Shown here: in pieces, positions 37,818 to 46,840 of the stretch
Position numbering within the stretch: the stretch's first letter is position 1
Layout of the letters: every line of letters starts with the position of its first letter
From: a virus
Virus record (IMG/VR): IMGVR_UViG_3300027704_000017
Span: 1 to 64,000 of that record
DNA: 64,000 bases
Direction: 5' to 3' (one strand)
The notes under the pieces: model-generated
Databases searched by the model: none
What the model was told of the DNA's origin: nothing
What the model saw: the letters and a program-made list of their open reading frames with translations, nothing else
Program-made: the position numbers and the translations under genes

Positions 37818-37846
37818 ATTATACATCAAAATTGGGTTAAAGTCAA
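37818..37846 (-). promoter_or_regulatory. Sigma70-type promoter TTGACT-17-TATAAT (minus)
   Basis: The -35 is at 37841-37846 and the -10 at 37818-37823, with 17 bases between and AATTC upstream. It overlaps the end of the cupin gene and should drive the recombination and ribonucleotide reductase operon down to the terminator at 29440. Confidence 0.85.
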
Positions 37847-38634
37847 GAATTATTTTTTTCAAAGTCATAATAGTCTCGGTCTATTGGTCGCTTTCCTGCA
37901 TTTTCCATTAGAGGCACTGAGATTGAAACTCGGGCCGAGGCAGGGGTTGCTTTGTGAAACATTCCAGAGGGAATATATAATAAATCCCCTGGCTCTAGTA
38001 TTGTATCAATTACGGGAGTGTACTTACTTGCCTCTTTATCAGTCATTGTAAGTCGAGTAGTAAACTTCTTTCTGCCAGCTACGATCTCACTCCTGGCGAA
38101 TACATTATATACTTTCCAGTGTACCCTGCCTATGGCGTGTACTAGGAAGTTATCGTCTTGATCAGCATGAGTCTCGAAAGAAACCGCATTCTTCTTTCCA
38201 GAGCAGTAGAAGTGTGCGTCTGCTGCACTATTCTTGAATCTTGCTTCCAGAGCATTACCTACAGCGGACATATTGGGACTCATCATAGATGCTTTGGTAA
38301 GTATTATACTACCTCCTTCTCCCCACATTTTGCCTACTAGTTGTTTATCATACCAATCATTTTTAGTCCATGCAGGTTGAGGTCGATTATGACAATTTCC
38401 CTTTTCCATACATAGTTTGTCTCCCTTAGGGGTAATTACCTGCAACCCCGCAGAGGCTCTATCATTAGCTACGTACTGGGAGATCTGCTCCCAGCTAGTA
38501 ATATTACTAAAGAAGTTTTTCTTAAAGTTGTCTCCTCTAATAACCAAAGCCTTCTTGCCTTTCACAGTAGACATAAAGGCTTCGTCTGTCATGGGGGCTA
38601 TTAAGTCTTCCCATGTAAATTCAGGTCTTATCAT
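37843..38634 (-). CDS. JmjC-type cupin (cupin_4 / ribosomal-oxygenase-like) 2-oxoglutarate oxygenase
   Basis: This encodes 263 residues from ATG 38634, which overlaps the helicase stop (ATGA). The cupin_4 pattern is visible: KALVIRG near the N-terminus, then an HxD metal pair (His156, Asp158) in THADQDDNF, HAIGRVHWKVYN, EPGDLLYIP, and a distal His227 in GMFHKA. This family includes bacterial protein hydroxylases that act on ribosomal protein Arg/His residues; the phage substrate is unknown. It sits at the end of an operon that also holds two radical SAM enzymes and a dehydrogenase. Confidence 0.8.
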   Translation of the reverse strand: MIRPEFTWEDLIAPMTDEAFMSTVKGKKALVIRGDNFKKNFFSNITSWEQISQYVANDRASAGLQVITPKGDKLCMEKGNCHNRPQPAWTKNDWYDKQLVGKMWGEGGSIILTKASMMSPNMSAVGNALEARFKNSAADAHFYCSGKKNAVSFETHADQDDNFLVHAIGRVHWKVYNVFARSEIVAGRKKFTTRLTMTDKEASKYTPVIDTILEPGDLLYIPSGMFHKATPASARVSISVPLMENAGKRPIDRDYYDFEKNNS

Positions 38635-39914
38635 AAGTATTTTATCTCCCAACCCTGTTTCATGTAGAACCCCATACGGTTAGAGGCCTGCTTTCTAGCG
38701 GTATTACCTCTTAAGTGTATGTCTACAACTACAGGGTCTATCTTTCCTTCTCTTAATCTTATCACTCGTCCTACAAGCTGGGTGAGTAAGGGTTCGTTGT
38801 TAACAGGTGTTCCTAGTATCAAACAGCTAAGAGAGTCTACTGATATACCTTCTGAAAATATAGACTGTGTACCATATAGTACGTTCTTATTTCCAGACAA
38901 TACTTCTTCTACTAAGGCTTCACGTTCTTCGTGAGAAACGTCTCCAGTCACACATACTGCTCTGTCCCCCGTTAACTCAGAACACGCTTTGAGAAAACTA
39001 ACTCTGTCACTTACTACTAGAACTTTGTGTCCTCGTGCCGCATACGCTGCTGCTAACATTGATACAGTATGTCGGTACTCTTCATCGTTTGATAATTTTG
39101 TAACTCTATTTGCCCAAGGAGTTTTAGCTCCATCCATAAAGCGGATCTCCGAATGAACAGTATGCACAGTAGGCGTCATATAGTTCTCTTTAGGGGGCTG
39201 AAATAGAGTGTTACCAAAGTAATCTCTGAATACTACGTGCTTACCATCCTTACGTTCTATGGTTCCTGATAACCCTATCTTATAGCGACAATGGTTTGTA
39301 TCAAGAACTTTGGAAAAGGTCGGACTACTTACGTGATGCATTTCATCCAAGATGATAGTGCCAAACTCTTTACGAATCTTGTCTAGGTTTCGGTAAAGTG
39401 TTTGGGTATTCCCAATAACGATAGGAGCATCAAGTTCAAATCTACCACTGCCTATGATGCCAGGTTCAAAACCATAGACTTTCTTTACTTCTTTCGCCCA
39501 TTGATTACGTAGAGCTACAGTGTGGGTAACAACAAGTGTTTTCTGACCTAACTTACCCGCGATTGCTAAACCTGTAAAAGTCTTTCCCCAGCTAACCCAT
39601 GCGTTGATTATAGCGTTGTCTTCGATCTTGTCATAAACCTCTTTCTGGCTTGGTCGTAACTCGAACCTAAACTCAGGAAAGTCTACTGGTATGTTTACGC
39701 GCTTATCTACTATATCGTAATTGGACGGTATCAAATCAATACGACCTGCGGGTATAGAGACGAGTCCATTGCGTATAATACCCATATTCTTAATCATTAG
39801 AGGGGGGTCTAACGGGTTATGTGTCGGTATTGCATAAGTAAGTTCTTTATCTATTTTATCTTGCAATTCGGCACTACAATCCATGTATATTCTGTTACTA
39901 ATTACTGCTTTCAT
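38631..39914 (-). CDS. SF2 DNA helicase, UvsW/XPB-like
   Basis: This encodes 427 residues. Helicase motifs: SWGKTFTG (Walker A variant), LVVTHTVALRNQW (Ia), LDEMHH (II), GLSGT (III), LLTQLVGRVIR (VI). T4 UvsW unwinds branched intermediates and helps switch from origin to recombination-driven replication. It overlaps the dehydrogenase gene by 17 bases. Confidence 0.9.
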   Translation of the reverse strand: MKAVISNRIYMDCSAELQDKIDKELTYAIPTHNPLDPPLMIKNMGIIRNGLVSIPAGRIDLIPSNYDIVDKRVNIPVDFPEFRFELRPSQKEVYDKIEDNAIINAWVSWGKTFTGLAIAGKLGQKTLVVTHTVALRNQWAKEVKKVYGFEPGIIGSGRFELDAPIVIGNTQTLYRNLDKIRKEFGTIILDEMHHVSSPTFSKVLDTNHCRYKIGLSGTIERKDGKHVVFRDYFGNTLFQPPKENYMTPTVHTVHSEIRFMDGAKTPWANRVTKLSNDEEYRHTVSMLAAAYAARGHKVLVVSDRVSFLKACSELTGDRAVCVTGDVSHEEREALVEEVLSGNKNVLYGTQSIFSEGISVDSLSCLILGTPVNNEPLLTQLVGRVIRLREGKIDPVVVDIHLRGNTARKQASNRMGFYMKQGWEIKYL

Positions 39915-40440
39915 TTTGTAGACTCCAAAGGTAGATGCCCTTATCGTGCTGTAACATCTTGTAGTTGTACCTGTCTTGCATAGTTAAGTCTGGTATATCT
40001 ACATCTGTGCTCATAATAGTTTTGATCATCTCGTACACATGACCCCACGCAAGGCTGGGGAGCTTGCTGTCCATAAGACCTAGATTTAATGTAGTAATTC
40101 TACACTGTTTGCTTAGGCAGTTGTAAGTTAGATTATCTGCATAGTGATTCAATGCCGCTTTCTGAGCTGCATACATATATCCACTAGAGATATTTGGTTG
40201 AGCAGCCCTAGAGGATATATTTATTATGAGCTTACTTGTATCATTTTGCCACTCATTGAACACATACTCTAATAGCTCTACTTGTTTGAAGCCTACGTGA
40301 GCATAGTTGATAAAGACATCGTATTCATCGAGTACAACCTCGCCCCTTAGTATCTCTTCGATTCTGCAGCTAGTAGTAGAAAGAAGTCTCTCATGAAGCA
40401 AACTTGCAAGGCTACTTCTACCTGTTATTAGAATTTTCAT
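39898..40440 (-). CDS. Short-chain dehydrogenase/reductase-like protein
   Basis: This encodes 180 residues, shorter than the usual 240-250. The N-terminal TGRSSLAS is a variant Rossmann TGxxxGxG. The NYAHVG segment stands for NNAG, IINISS carries the Ser, and YAAQK matches the catalytic YxxxK. It should bind NAD(P) and oxidise or reduce a small molecule. It overlaps the radical SAM gene upstream by 23 bases, so the two are probably made together. The substrate is unknown. Confidence 0.78.
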   Translation of the reverse strand: MKILITGRSSLASLLHERLLSTTSCRIEEILRGEVVLDEYDVFINYAHVGFKQVELLEYVFNEWQNDTSKLIINISSRAAQPNISSGYMYAAQKAALNHYADNLTYNCLSKQCRITTLNLGLMDSKLPSLAWGHVYEMIKTIMSTDVDIPDLTMQDRYNYKMLQHDKGIYLWSLQNESSN

Positions 40441-41332
40441 AGTGCTCCTTTAGTAAATCAAACGAGGGCTTTCCAAAGAGAGACCCGTCTACACTACACT
40501 TATTACAAGGAGAGTTGCTTCTATCTCCTTTCATTAACTTCTTCCGTATCTTAGTCATGGGCTTGCCCAGCCAAACGCTCGAGAGATCCTGCATTAGTAG
40601 GTTACCTACTACGTGCTCGCGTCCCCAGTCATTGCTACAGAACAGCACATCACCATTCCAATCTACAAACATTTTATAGAAGGGGTAGTGACAAGGCTTA
40701 CCTTGTAAAGCAGTAACACTACTTTCTTCTACTCCTACCCAATCCATAACACCGCTTCTATTGTTCAAAATTAAACCATGCTTTTCAAAATCTCCCCAGT
40801 GCATACGGTACTTAAACTTACTTGTAGGGACATCTCGCATAACTTTATCGAAATGCTCCATCTGCTCTATACCATCATACAGATTAATATAGAGTAAGTC
40901 CAGGCCGCATACATCAAACAAATCTCTAGCGAGTTCGTAGGTCAGCTTATCCCCGTTGGTATTACACTCTACTGTAGCGTCGGGCAGGCTATGTTTAAAT
41001 ATCTGCACTATCTGAGGAAAGTCAGGGTTAAGTAGGTTCTCTCCGAACCCGCTGAGAGATATCTTGCCTCTAAAATCATTAGCAGCAAGCTCTGTAGCTA
41101 TTATCAGTGCCCCTTTAGGACTCATATGAAGGTTCCTGTTGGGGAATACTTCAGGATTGTGCCTAGGGCAAAATACACAGGTTCTATTACACAACTCGGT
41201 AGTATTTACTTCTACCGTAAGTATGGAACGCAGAAGGGAATCTGTTGGATTGTTAGTCCAGTGCAGGGTTTCCTGATCTCGTCTATGTTTTAAAAAGTCA
41301 TGCTGATCAACAGCTACTGTTGGGATAATCAT
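40418..41332 (-). CDS. Radical SAM protein with SPASM-like C-terminal cluster (paralogue A)
   Basis: This encodes 304 residues. The radical SAM CxxxCxxC is C48-C52-C55 in ELCNRTCVFCPR. LSGFGENLLNP matches the GGE region, and VECNTNGD the usual strand. Cysteines in KPCHYP, LFCSNDWG and SPCNKCS form an auxiliary SPASM/twitch cluster. SPASM enzymes usually modify peptides or proteins, though some act on small molecules. A paralogue lies two genes away. The start overlaps the PhoH stop (ATGA). Confidence 0.85.
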   Translation of the reverse strand: MIIPTVAVDQHDFLKHRRDQETLHWTNNPTDSLLRSILTVEVNTTELCNRTCVFCPRHNPEVFPNRNLHMSPKGALIIATELAANDFRGKISLSGFGENLLNPDFPQIVQIFKHSLPDATVECNTNGDKLTYELARDLFDVCGLDLLYINLYDGIEQMEHFDKVMRDVPTSKFKYRMHWGDFEKHGLILNNRSGVMDWVGVEESSVTALQGKPCHYPFYKMFVDWNGDVLFCSNDWGREHVVGNLLMQDLSSVWLGKPMTKIRKKLMKGDRSNSPCNKCSVDGSLFGKPSFDLLKEHYENSNNR

Positions 41333-41988
41333 AAGTTTAATTCATTCTTAGCTATAATGTAGTCTTTAACAAACTCAGACCTAACAATGTCTTCTACTTG
41401 GAAGTCAATGAAGGTAAAGCGTTCCATTCGTTTTAGTACACGAATAAAATCTTGTAGGCCGTTAGCCTTTAAGTCTGCCTGTCTAAAGTCTCCGCAGAAC
41501 ATGATTCTACAGTTCTCACCCATACGAGTGATGATAGAATCTAATTCATGAAAACTCATGTTTTGGCACTCATCAATAAGGATGACTGCATCTCTTAGTG
41601 TTATACCTCTAATAAAAGAAGTAGTCATAAAGTGTACTAAACTCTTGTTCTTCAGGATCTCATACGCATCCCCTCTTCCAAACAAGTCTATAGCAATATC
41701 TTTATAAGGCTCCTCATATACTGAACCTTTTTCTTTCTCAGTTCCCGGTAGAAATCCTATGTCTCGGGTTGGTACTGCGCTACGAATAATTACTAAGTTC
41801 TGATACTTACCCTTCGCCATATCATCGTATGCTAGATAGGAGGAGATAAATGTTTTACCTGTACCTGCCAATCCGTGCAATACTAAGTTTTTCTCTGACT
41901 CAAATGCTGTCAGCTGATTTCTGGTTAATGGTTCGATCTCCCTTAGCTCCAAGCTCGCGCCAGCGAGTGTCTTCCGTTTTTTAGCCAT
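41329..41988 (-). CDS. phoH: PhoH-like ATPase
   Basis: This encodes 219 residues from ATG 41988, one base after the previous stop, giving the usual phage PhoH start MAKKRKTL; a longer upstream start is possible. Walker A GLAGTGKT and Walker B ILIDECQNM are clear. PhoH proteins are common in marine phages; the role is unsettled (an RNA helicase or RNase-linked ATPase has been proposed). It lies between the two radical SAM genes. Confidence 0.92.
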   Translation of the reverse strand: MAKKRKTLAGASLELREIEPLTRNQLTAFESEKNLVLHGLAGTGKTFISSYLAYDDMAKGKYQNLVIIRSAVPTRDIGFLPGTEKEKGSVYEEPYKDIAIDLFGRGDAYEILKNKSLVHFMTTSFIRGITLRDAVILIDECQNMSFHELDSIITRMGENCRIMFCGDFRQADLKANGLQDFIRVLKRMERFTFIDFQVEDIVRSEFVKDYIIAKNELNL

Positions 41989-41989
41989 A

Positions 41990-42481
41990 TTATACTTTTC
42001 TTCTAGTGTCTTTGAGTTTCGTTGCCGAATACTCATAAAGCATCCACGGTAGCTTATGCAGATGCAAAACCCCTGCCCATACCATTTCTGGGTCGGGAGG
42101 GCGTGGGATTGTAAAAGGAACAGTACTTCCTTTTACAAAAACGAGAGAGCCAGTACCTTTTTTCTCTACTCGTTTTATTTTTAGATATTTTAGTGGCAAG
42201 AACCTAGTTTTTATATAGGTAAAGGGCACGCCCTTGTTATCTATAAAGTAGCTAGTGCTTTGCTTTAAAACACCATTAGGCGTACTTATCATCTTCCTGA
42301 GAGGCACTAAATCATTGAAAGGAGATTGCAATCTTCGTGCGCCTAGTGTTGCGCCAGATTGATTCCTATCATCAAGGACTTGCCCGTCTAAGAATAGTAT
42401 GCCGTCTGCCAGCTCCCAGTTTCCAGAATCTAATAGAAATATAGGGAACTCTAAATTGTGTATTGTATTATACGTTATCAT
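41990..42481 (-). CDS. Hypothetical protein between PhoH and radical SAM paralogue B
   Basis: This encodes 163 residues, beta-rich at first (FPIFLLDSGNWELADGILFLDG), then basic, with a Pro-rich IPRPPDPEMVW segment and a conserved-looking VLHLHKLPWMLYEY end. Coupled by ATGA to the radical SAM gene. It could be a partner or substrate of the radical SAM enzymes, but this rests on position only. Confidence 0.7.
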   Translation of the reverse strand: MITYNTIHNLEFPIFLLDSGNWELADGILFLDGQVLDDRNQSGATLGARRLQSPFNDLVPLRKMISTPNGVLKQSTSYFIDNKGVPFTYIKTRFLPLKYLKIKRVEKKGTGSLVFVKGSTVPFTIPRPPDPEMVWAGVLHLHKLPWMLYEYSATKLKDTRRKV

Positions 42482-43419
42482 TCTTCTACAAAAATTGGTC
42501 GCATCTCTACGCCCTTTAGCTCATCATCAAAGCGAGCACCCTTCCTAGAGGAGGGACAAATTATAAACTTATAGGGGTCTTGGTTTTTTACTTTCTTAAT
42601 CACCCGTAGAGACTGAGGTCTGCCTCCCTGCTTATCATCACAAACAGAGCAAGGAAGTATTGCGTTCCTATCTCCGTTTAAAAGCCTCCATCTTATCCTG
42701 TTTAATTTATCATCGTTCTCATACATATCCATTAAGCTACGCTCATGAACATTGCCAATTATTATCTGGTACTTCCAGTCATTACAGCACATCTGATAGT
42801 TGCCATGATAGTCTATAAAAATTTGTCTCATGGGGTGGAAGCAAGGCTCCTTAACACTCTCTTCACTAAACACGCCTGCTCTGTTATTGAATAGGTAGGT
42901 AAAGTAGAGACCGTCTTCCTTGGTAGTGTCTTGTTGTGGACCTAGCTTATTCATCTCTTCTACACTGAGCGTGTCTGGCTTAAAGTAATGTTCTATACGC
43001 TTACCGTTAGGCAGCTTAACATACTTTTTTCGCATGAAGTCAGAATCTTCTTGGTTAGTATAAGTATTAAGTATTAGCTCGTCTATCTTGGCGTATACGC
43101 CCCACAACTTATCTATTCTATAGCCATTTGTGGTTACTCTTACTTCCCACTTGCGTGGTTGTGCAGTAACTAAGTCTACTACTTTATCAAACTTATTATG
43201 CAGAGTAGGCTCACCCCTTCCCGCTAGTTCTATAACTCCTTTGAAATCGATAGCTCGTAGCTCTGCCAGTACTATCTCTATAGTCTCTAAGCTCATATGC
43301 TCGTTTACGTTAGGGTAGGACTTAAACGTGCGAGGACAAAAGTAACAAGTACGATTGCACAAGCCCGTCAAGTCTAGGTCTACCCTGTAGAGGTAGTGGG
43401 ATACGTCTTTAGGCCCCAT
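42478..43419 (-). CDS. Radical SAM protein with SPASM-like C-terminal cluster (paralogue B)
   Basis: This encodes 313 residues from ATG 43419, which overlaps the polymerase stop by 11 bases; the longer frame to 43530 lies inside the polymerase gene. C21-C25-C28 in LCNRTCYFCPR bind the radical SAM cluster. ELAGRGEPTLH is the GGE motif. EPCFHP, QMCCNDW and LPCSVC give the auxiliary cluster. It shares CNDW and LLNGDR-PC-C signatures with paralogue A, so the two arose by duplication or are related enzymes for related substrates. Confidence 0.85.
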   Translation of the reverse strand: MGPKDVSHYLYRVDLDLTGLCNRTCYFCPRTFKSYPNVNEHMSLETIEIVLAELRAIDFKGVIELAGRGEPTLHNKFDKVVDLVTAQPRKWEVRVTTNGYRIDKLWGVYAKIDELILNTYTNQEDSDFMRKKYVKLPNGKRIEHYFKPDTLSVEEMNKLGPQQDTTKEDGLYFTYLFNNRAGVFSEESVKEPCFHPMRQIFIDYHGNYQMCCNDWKYQIIIGNVHERSLMDMYENDDKLNRIRWRLLNGDRNAILPCSVCDDKQGGRPQSLRVIKKVKNQDPYKFIICPSSRKGARFDDELKGVEMRPIFVEE

Positions 43420-45679
43420 ACATTTTCTCGAATTTACCACCGGAGTAGTCTTGGTGTATGATCTCAAAGTCACATCCGACCGGAACACCTGGGATGGAGA
43501 TGCCTCTATCCATCTGAACGAAAGAAGCAAGTTTTAACATATACTCGTCTACTTCTGCATTTGGTACTTCTGCTAGGATTGAATCGTGTACAAGAGCAAA
43601 GATACGTGCACCCTTGTTGTTAGACTTAATCCAAGCATTCATATCTATTGCACCTAGTAAGTTAATATCAGAAGCAGCAGACTGCACCAGAAAATTAAGA
43701 CCAGACCTAATACTATGACTTTGGATGCCCGAGTCTGTCGATGCGACATTTGGTAATCTCCTTTTCCTGCCGAAGTAACTATATATAAAGCCATTTTGTT
43801 TAATAAACTTTTTGTTATCTTCGATCCATTCTTTTAGTTTATGGAACTCTGCAAAGTAATCATCAATTACTTCTTGAGCTTCATTCTTGGTAAAAGGCTT
43901 ACCACTATCTTTAGTAACCTGCTCACTAATCTTGTTTGCACCGGCACCATACATAATACCAAAGGTTACAGCTTTAGCAGCCTGTCTTTGCATACCGTAT
44001 AATTTGGCTACTTCACTAGGCTCGCAAGGTAGTTTAAACACTTTATGAGCAATAGCTGAGTGGAAGTTACCTCCCGCCTTGAACACTTCAATGAGTGCTT
44101 TATCTTTTGCTAGGATAGCTGCAACATATACTTCTGCTGTTGTTAAATCCATTGCGACAATAGTATTGCCAGGGGCTGCTTTAATACAGCCTTTTACAAT
44201 AGGATTGTCACGAGGGAGCTGTTGCATATTAAGCTTCCCACTAGAGCTAAGCCTCCCACTAGTTGTACTATGTAGATTAAAACCTGTACGTAACCTGCTA
44301 TCTCTATCCAGCTGAGGTATGATTTTGTCCAAATAAGTATTTTTAATTTTTGATTTCTGTCTAATAGCAAGGATAAGTCCGGGGATGTCGGACTGCTGAG
44401 CCAGCTCCTCAAGAACTTCTGCATCTGTGCTATTTGCTCCCGTGCCAGTTTTCTTTCCAGTTGGAGAGAGCCCCAAGAAATCAAACAAAAGACTACGAAG
44501 CTGCACAGTGCTATTAGGATTAAAGTGTTTTCCATTAATTGTCTCGAATTTAGCAATACCTTCGTTTTCATAAAGTTTTGCTATGGCCTCATCAATCTCT
44601 TTTTGCATTAGAGTCTGAGACTTAGTTAATCGGCCTACATCAAAAGGTACGCCATTGTCTTGAACATCTGTCAAGAATCTACAGCCTGGTATAAGTATAT
44701 TCTCGTACACACTACACAAGCGTTTGTTTTGTTTAATTTTTACAAACTTCTCATAGAGCAAGAAAGTACACGCAGCATCCATACCTGCGTATAGCTTCAT
44801 AATATCAAAAGGAATATCGCCCCAGTTAAAGTCAGCCTTGAGGATGCCATGTTCCTTACGATACTTATCAATCCAATCATACATAGGCTTCTCATAGTCG
44901 CCATAGATTGTATACTTCATGGATAGCTGTTTCAGGCCATGTGTGCCTGGATTCTCGTCAATAAGATAGTGAAGTAGCATAGTATCTTCGAAGCGAGGAA
45001 AGTTAAAGTTGAAGTGGTACTCAAAGAACGCCAAGTCAAACTTAGCATTATGAAATACTACTATCTTCTTATCGAATAGCTCTTGTAGTAACCGCTCTGA
45101 TTCTTCGTCTAAGCACTCTGTATCTATGTAAGCACCACGATCTGCTTCGTAAGACAAGCTCAGCCCTAATACGTGACCATTTCTAGGCCATAAGGCTGTT
45201 GTCTCGGAGTCGAGTGCAACATAAGGGAGGGGTGCGTCAATAGCTGCTTGAAAGAAAGCATTGGCTTCTGCCGTATCTTGAATACCCCAAGCGTTATATG
45301 TAGTAATTACCGTGTCTTGTTTATCACCGGTGATATACTCTATAATACTCTGCTTAGAGTCGTCCCAGGTACGTTGAGCTTCTGGCTTAAATGCAAGCAT
45401 TGCAGGGTTGATAACAGGTAAGTACTTCTCTTCTACTTTCTTGCCAGAGTACTCTGTTACGGAGTTAGTCTTGGTAAAGTACTTGAGTGCGTCACTACCT
45501 ACTAGGATAATCCAGTCGTATGCGTCAACATCAATTTCGATGTCACAGTCTCGTTTTAGTACTTTCTTTAGGTTGGGGTCAGAGCAAAGCTGATACTGGT
45601 CAAACTCAAATGACTCATCAAACTCTGACTTAAAATTGGTTCTACTCGGTTTGGTTTCTATTAGGGCAACCTTAGCCAT
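43409..45679 (-). CDS. DNA polymerase I (family A) with 3'-5' exonuclease
   Basis: This encodes 756 residues. The proofreading domain starts at ALDSETTALW (DxE). The polymerase domain has motif A AMDLTTAEVY, motif B RQAAKAVTFGIMYG and motif C LVHDS. The residue equivalent to E. coli 762 is Phe. The usual DYSQIELR motif A is replaced by the DLTTAEVY variant. There is no 5' nuclease domain; the separate FEN gene supplies it. This is the replicative polymerase of the phage. Confidence 0.95.
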   Translation of the reverse strand: MAKVALIETKPSRTNFKSEFDESFEFDQYQLCSDPNLKKVLKRDCDIEIDVDAYDWIILVGSDALKYFTKTNSVTEYSGKKVEEKYLPVINPAMLAFKPEAQRTWDDSKQSIIEYITGDKQDTVITTYNAWGIQDTAEANAFFQAAIDAPLPYVALDSETTALWPRNGHVLGLSLSYEADRGAYIDTECLDEESERLLQELFDKKIVVFHNAKFDLAFFEYHFNFNFPRFEDTMLLHYLIDENPGTHGLKQLSMKYTIYGDYEKPMYDWIDKYRKEHGILKADFNWGDIPFDIMKLYAGMDAACTFLLYEKFVKIKQNKRLCSVYENILIPGCRFLTDVQDNGVPFDVGRLTKSQTLMQKEIDEAIAKLYENEGIAKFETINGKHFNPNSTVQLRSLLFDFLGLSPTGKKTGTGANSTDAEVLEELAQQSDIPGLILAIRQKSKIKNTYLDKIIPQLDRDSRLRTGFNLHSTTSGRLSSSGKLNMQQLPRDNPIVKGCIKAAPGNTIVAMDLTTAEVYVAAILAKDKALIEVFKAGGNFHSAIAHKVFKLPCEPSEVAKLYGMQRQAAKAVTFGIMYGAGANKISEQVTKDSGKPFTKNEAQEVIDDYFAEFHKLKEWIEDNKKFIKQNGFIYSYFGRKRRLPNVASTDSGIQSHSIRSGLNFLVQSAASDINLLGAIDMNAWIKSNNKGARIFALVHDSILAEVPNAEVDEYMLKLASFVQMDRGISIPGVPVGCDFEIIHQDYSGGKFEKMYGA

Positions 45680-46499
45680 ATAATTTTCTCTTTAAAGTGT
45701 TAACTGCTTTTTGATTTAAGGCTCCAGGATCTGTATCCTTGAGGCATATGTTTCGATGTGCTAAGCCTACTTGCTCACACATCTCCTTTACACGCTCTGC
45801 TGCGTGTTGTCCTGCATCATCTCCGTCAAAGAAAACATCTATACTATCTACTCCTTGAATGGAGAGCATCCGTAGTTTATCTTCATTGATATTCTTAGTA
45901 CCAAAGGTACAAACTGCATTAGTTAGCCCTTTGTCTTGTAAATTTACCATATCGTATATACCTTCTACTAGGATGACTTTACCTTGTATTGGTACTACTA
46001 TAGGGAACAAAGGCATCTTAGCACCCGCAGGCGAGATCATATACTTAGGCGTACCACCTGTAGTGTGACGACCATTAAAGGCTACTATTCTACCTGATAT
46101 ATCCCTGATAGGGAAGTTTATTCTACCTATGAAGTTTGCATCGTGCTGTTGAAATGCCTCGAACCTCTTATAAGTAGCTGGCTTAATATCACGCCAGTCT
46201 CCAACGTAGGGTACTGCACCCTTGGGAAAAGACAAACCAACCGACTCTGACCTCTTATCTTTAATTTTTTTCTTTAAAAGTTCTCGTCTGAGTTGTAGTT
46301 GATTTGCCTTTTCCCCAAAGTGCGAAAAGACGTTGCCTTTGTACTCACAGGAAAAACACTGGTATATGCCTGTGATGTTGTCAATCCTCATACTAGGATT
46401 TCTATCTGCGTGCTCAGGATTAAAGCAGCTTACTAGGTAATCTGCTCCTTTCGGTATGAAATAAATGTCACGTTGTTTTAGTAGTTCTTCTACTGTCAC
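45672..46499 (-). CDS. DNA primase (DnaG-like, zinc finger plus Toprim)
   Basis: This encodes 275 residues with a GTG start overlapping the previous stop (GTGA). The CHC2-type zinc finger uses SCFNPEH and QCFSC. The Toprim domain has ILVEGIYD and FFDGDDAG. It lacks a helicase domain; the DnaB-like helicase is separate. It makes RNA primers for lagging-strand synthesis and is coupled to the polymerase gene by an 8-base overlap. Confidence 0.93.
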   Translation of the reverse strand: MTVEELLKQRDIYFIPKGADYLVSCFNPEHADRNPSMRIDNITGIYQCFSCEYKGNVFSHFGEKANQLQLRRELLKKKIKDKRSESVGLSFPKGAVPYVGDWRDIKPATYKRFEAFQQHDANFIGRINFPIRDISGRIVAFNGRHTTGGTPKYMISPAGAKMPLFPIVVPIQGKVILVEGIYDMVNLQDKGLTNAVCTFGTKNINEDKLRMLSIQGVDSIDVFFDGDDAGQHAAERVKEMCEQVGLAHRNICLKDTDPGALNQKAVNTLKRKLYG

Positions 46500-46777
46500 C
46501 GACCGATATCCTTTATGTTATCTGCACTAATTACTTGGTATGCGCCCTTGTTATAAGCAGGGGCTATTGTGAATTTGGAACCTTCTGTATATGAACGGTC
46601 TGGGGCTTCGCAATCCCCGCCTATAGCACTAGCAGACTTATACTCTACTGTATCTCTACGATAGGTATCTGAGTCTTCCAATGCTTGAAACTTAGGGGTA
46701 TACTTACGAGGCTTAGGCAAGGCTTTCCGCCTACGACCTGAGGTTGTGAATCTTAAACTGCCAAACGTGTGTGCCAT
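46496..46777 (-). CDS. Small hypothetical protein before primase
   Basis: This encodes 93 residues with a basic N-terminus (SGRRRKALPKPRKY) and a C-terminal NKGAYQVI segment. It is the first gene after the promoter at 46804-46832, with AGAGGAG upstream, and is coupled to primase. It may be a small DNA-binding or primase accessory protein; the family is unknown. Confidence 0.7.
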   Translation of the reverse strand: MAHTFGSLRFTTSGRRRKALPKPRKYTPKFQALEDSDTYRRDTVEYKSASAIGGDCEAPDRSYTEGSKFTIAPAYNKGAYQVISADNIKDIGR

Positions 46778-46803
46778 ATGCGCTCCTCTGTTTACGAAGA
46801 ACT

Positions 46804-46832
46804 ATTATACTGAACTTTGGCTTACTTGTCAA
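46804..46832 (-). promoter_or_regulatory. Sigma70-type promoter TTGACA-17-TATAAT (minus)
   Basis: The -35 (46827-46832) and -10 (46804-46809) are perfect and 17 bases apart, with ATAGTTC upstream. It drives the primase-polymerase-radical SAM-helicase-cupin operon. Confidence 0.92.
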
Positions 46833-46840
46833 GAACTATT

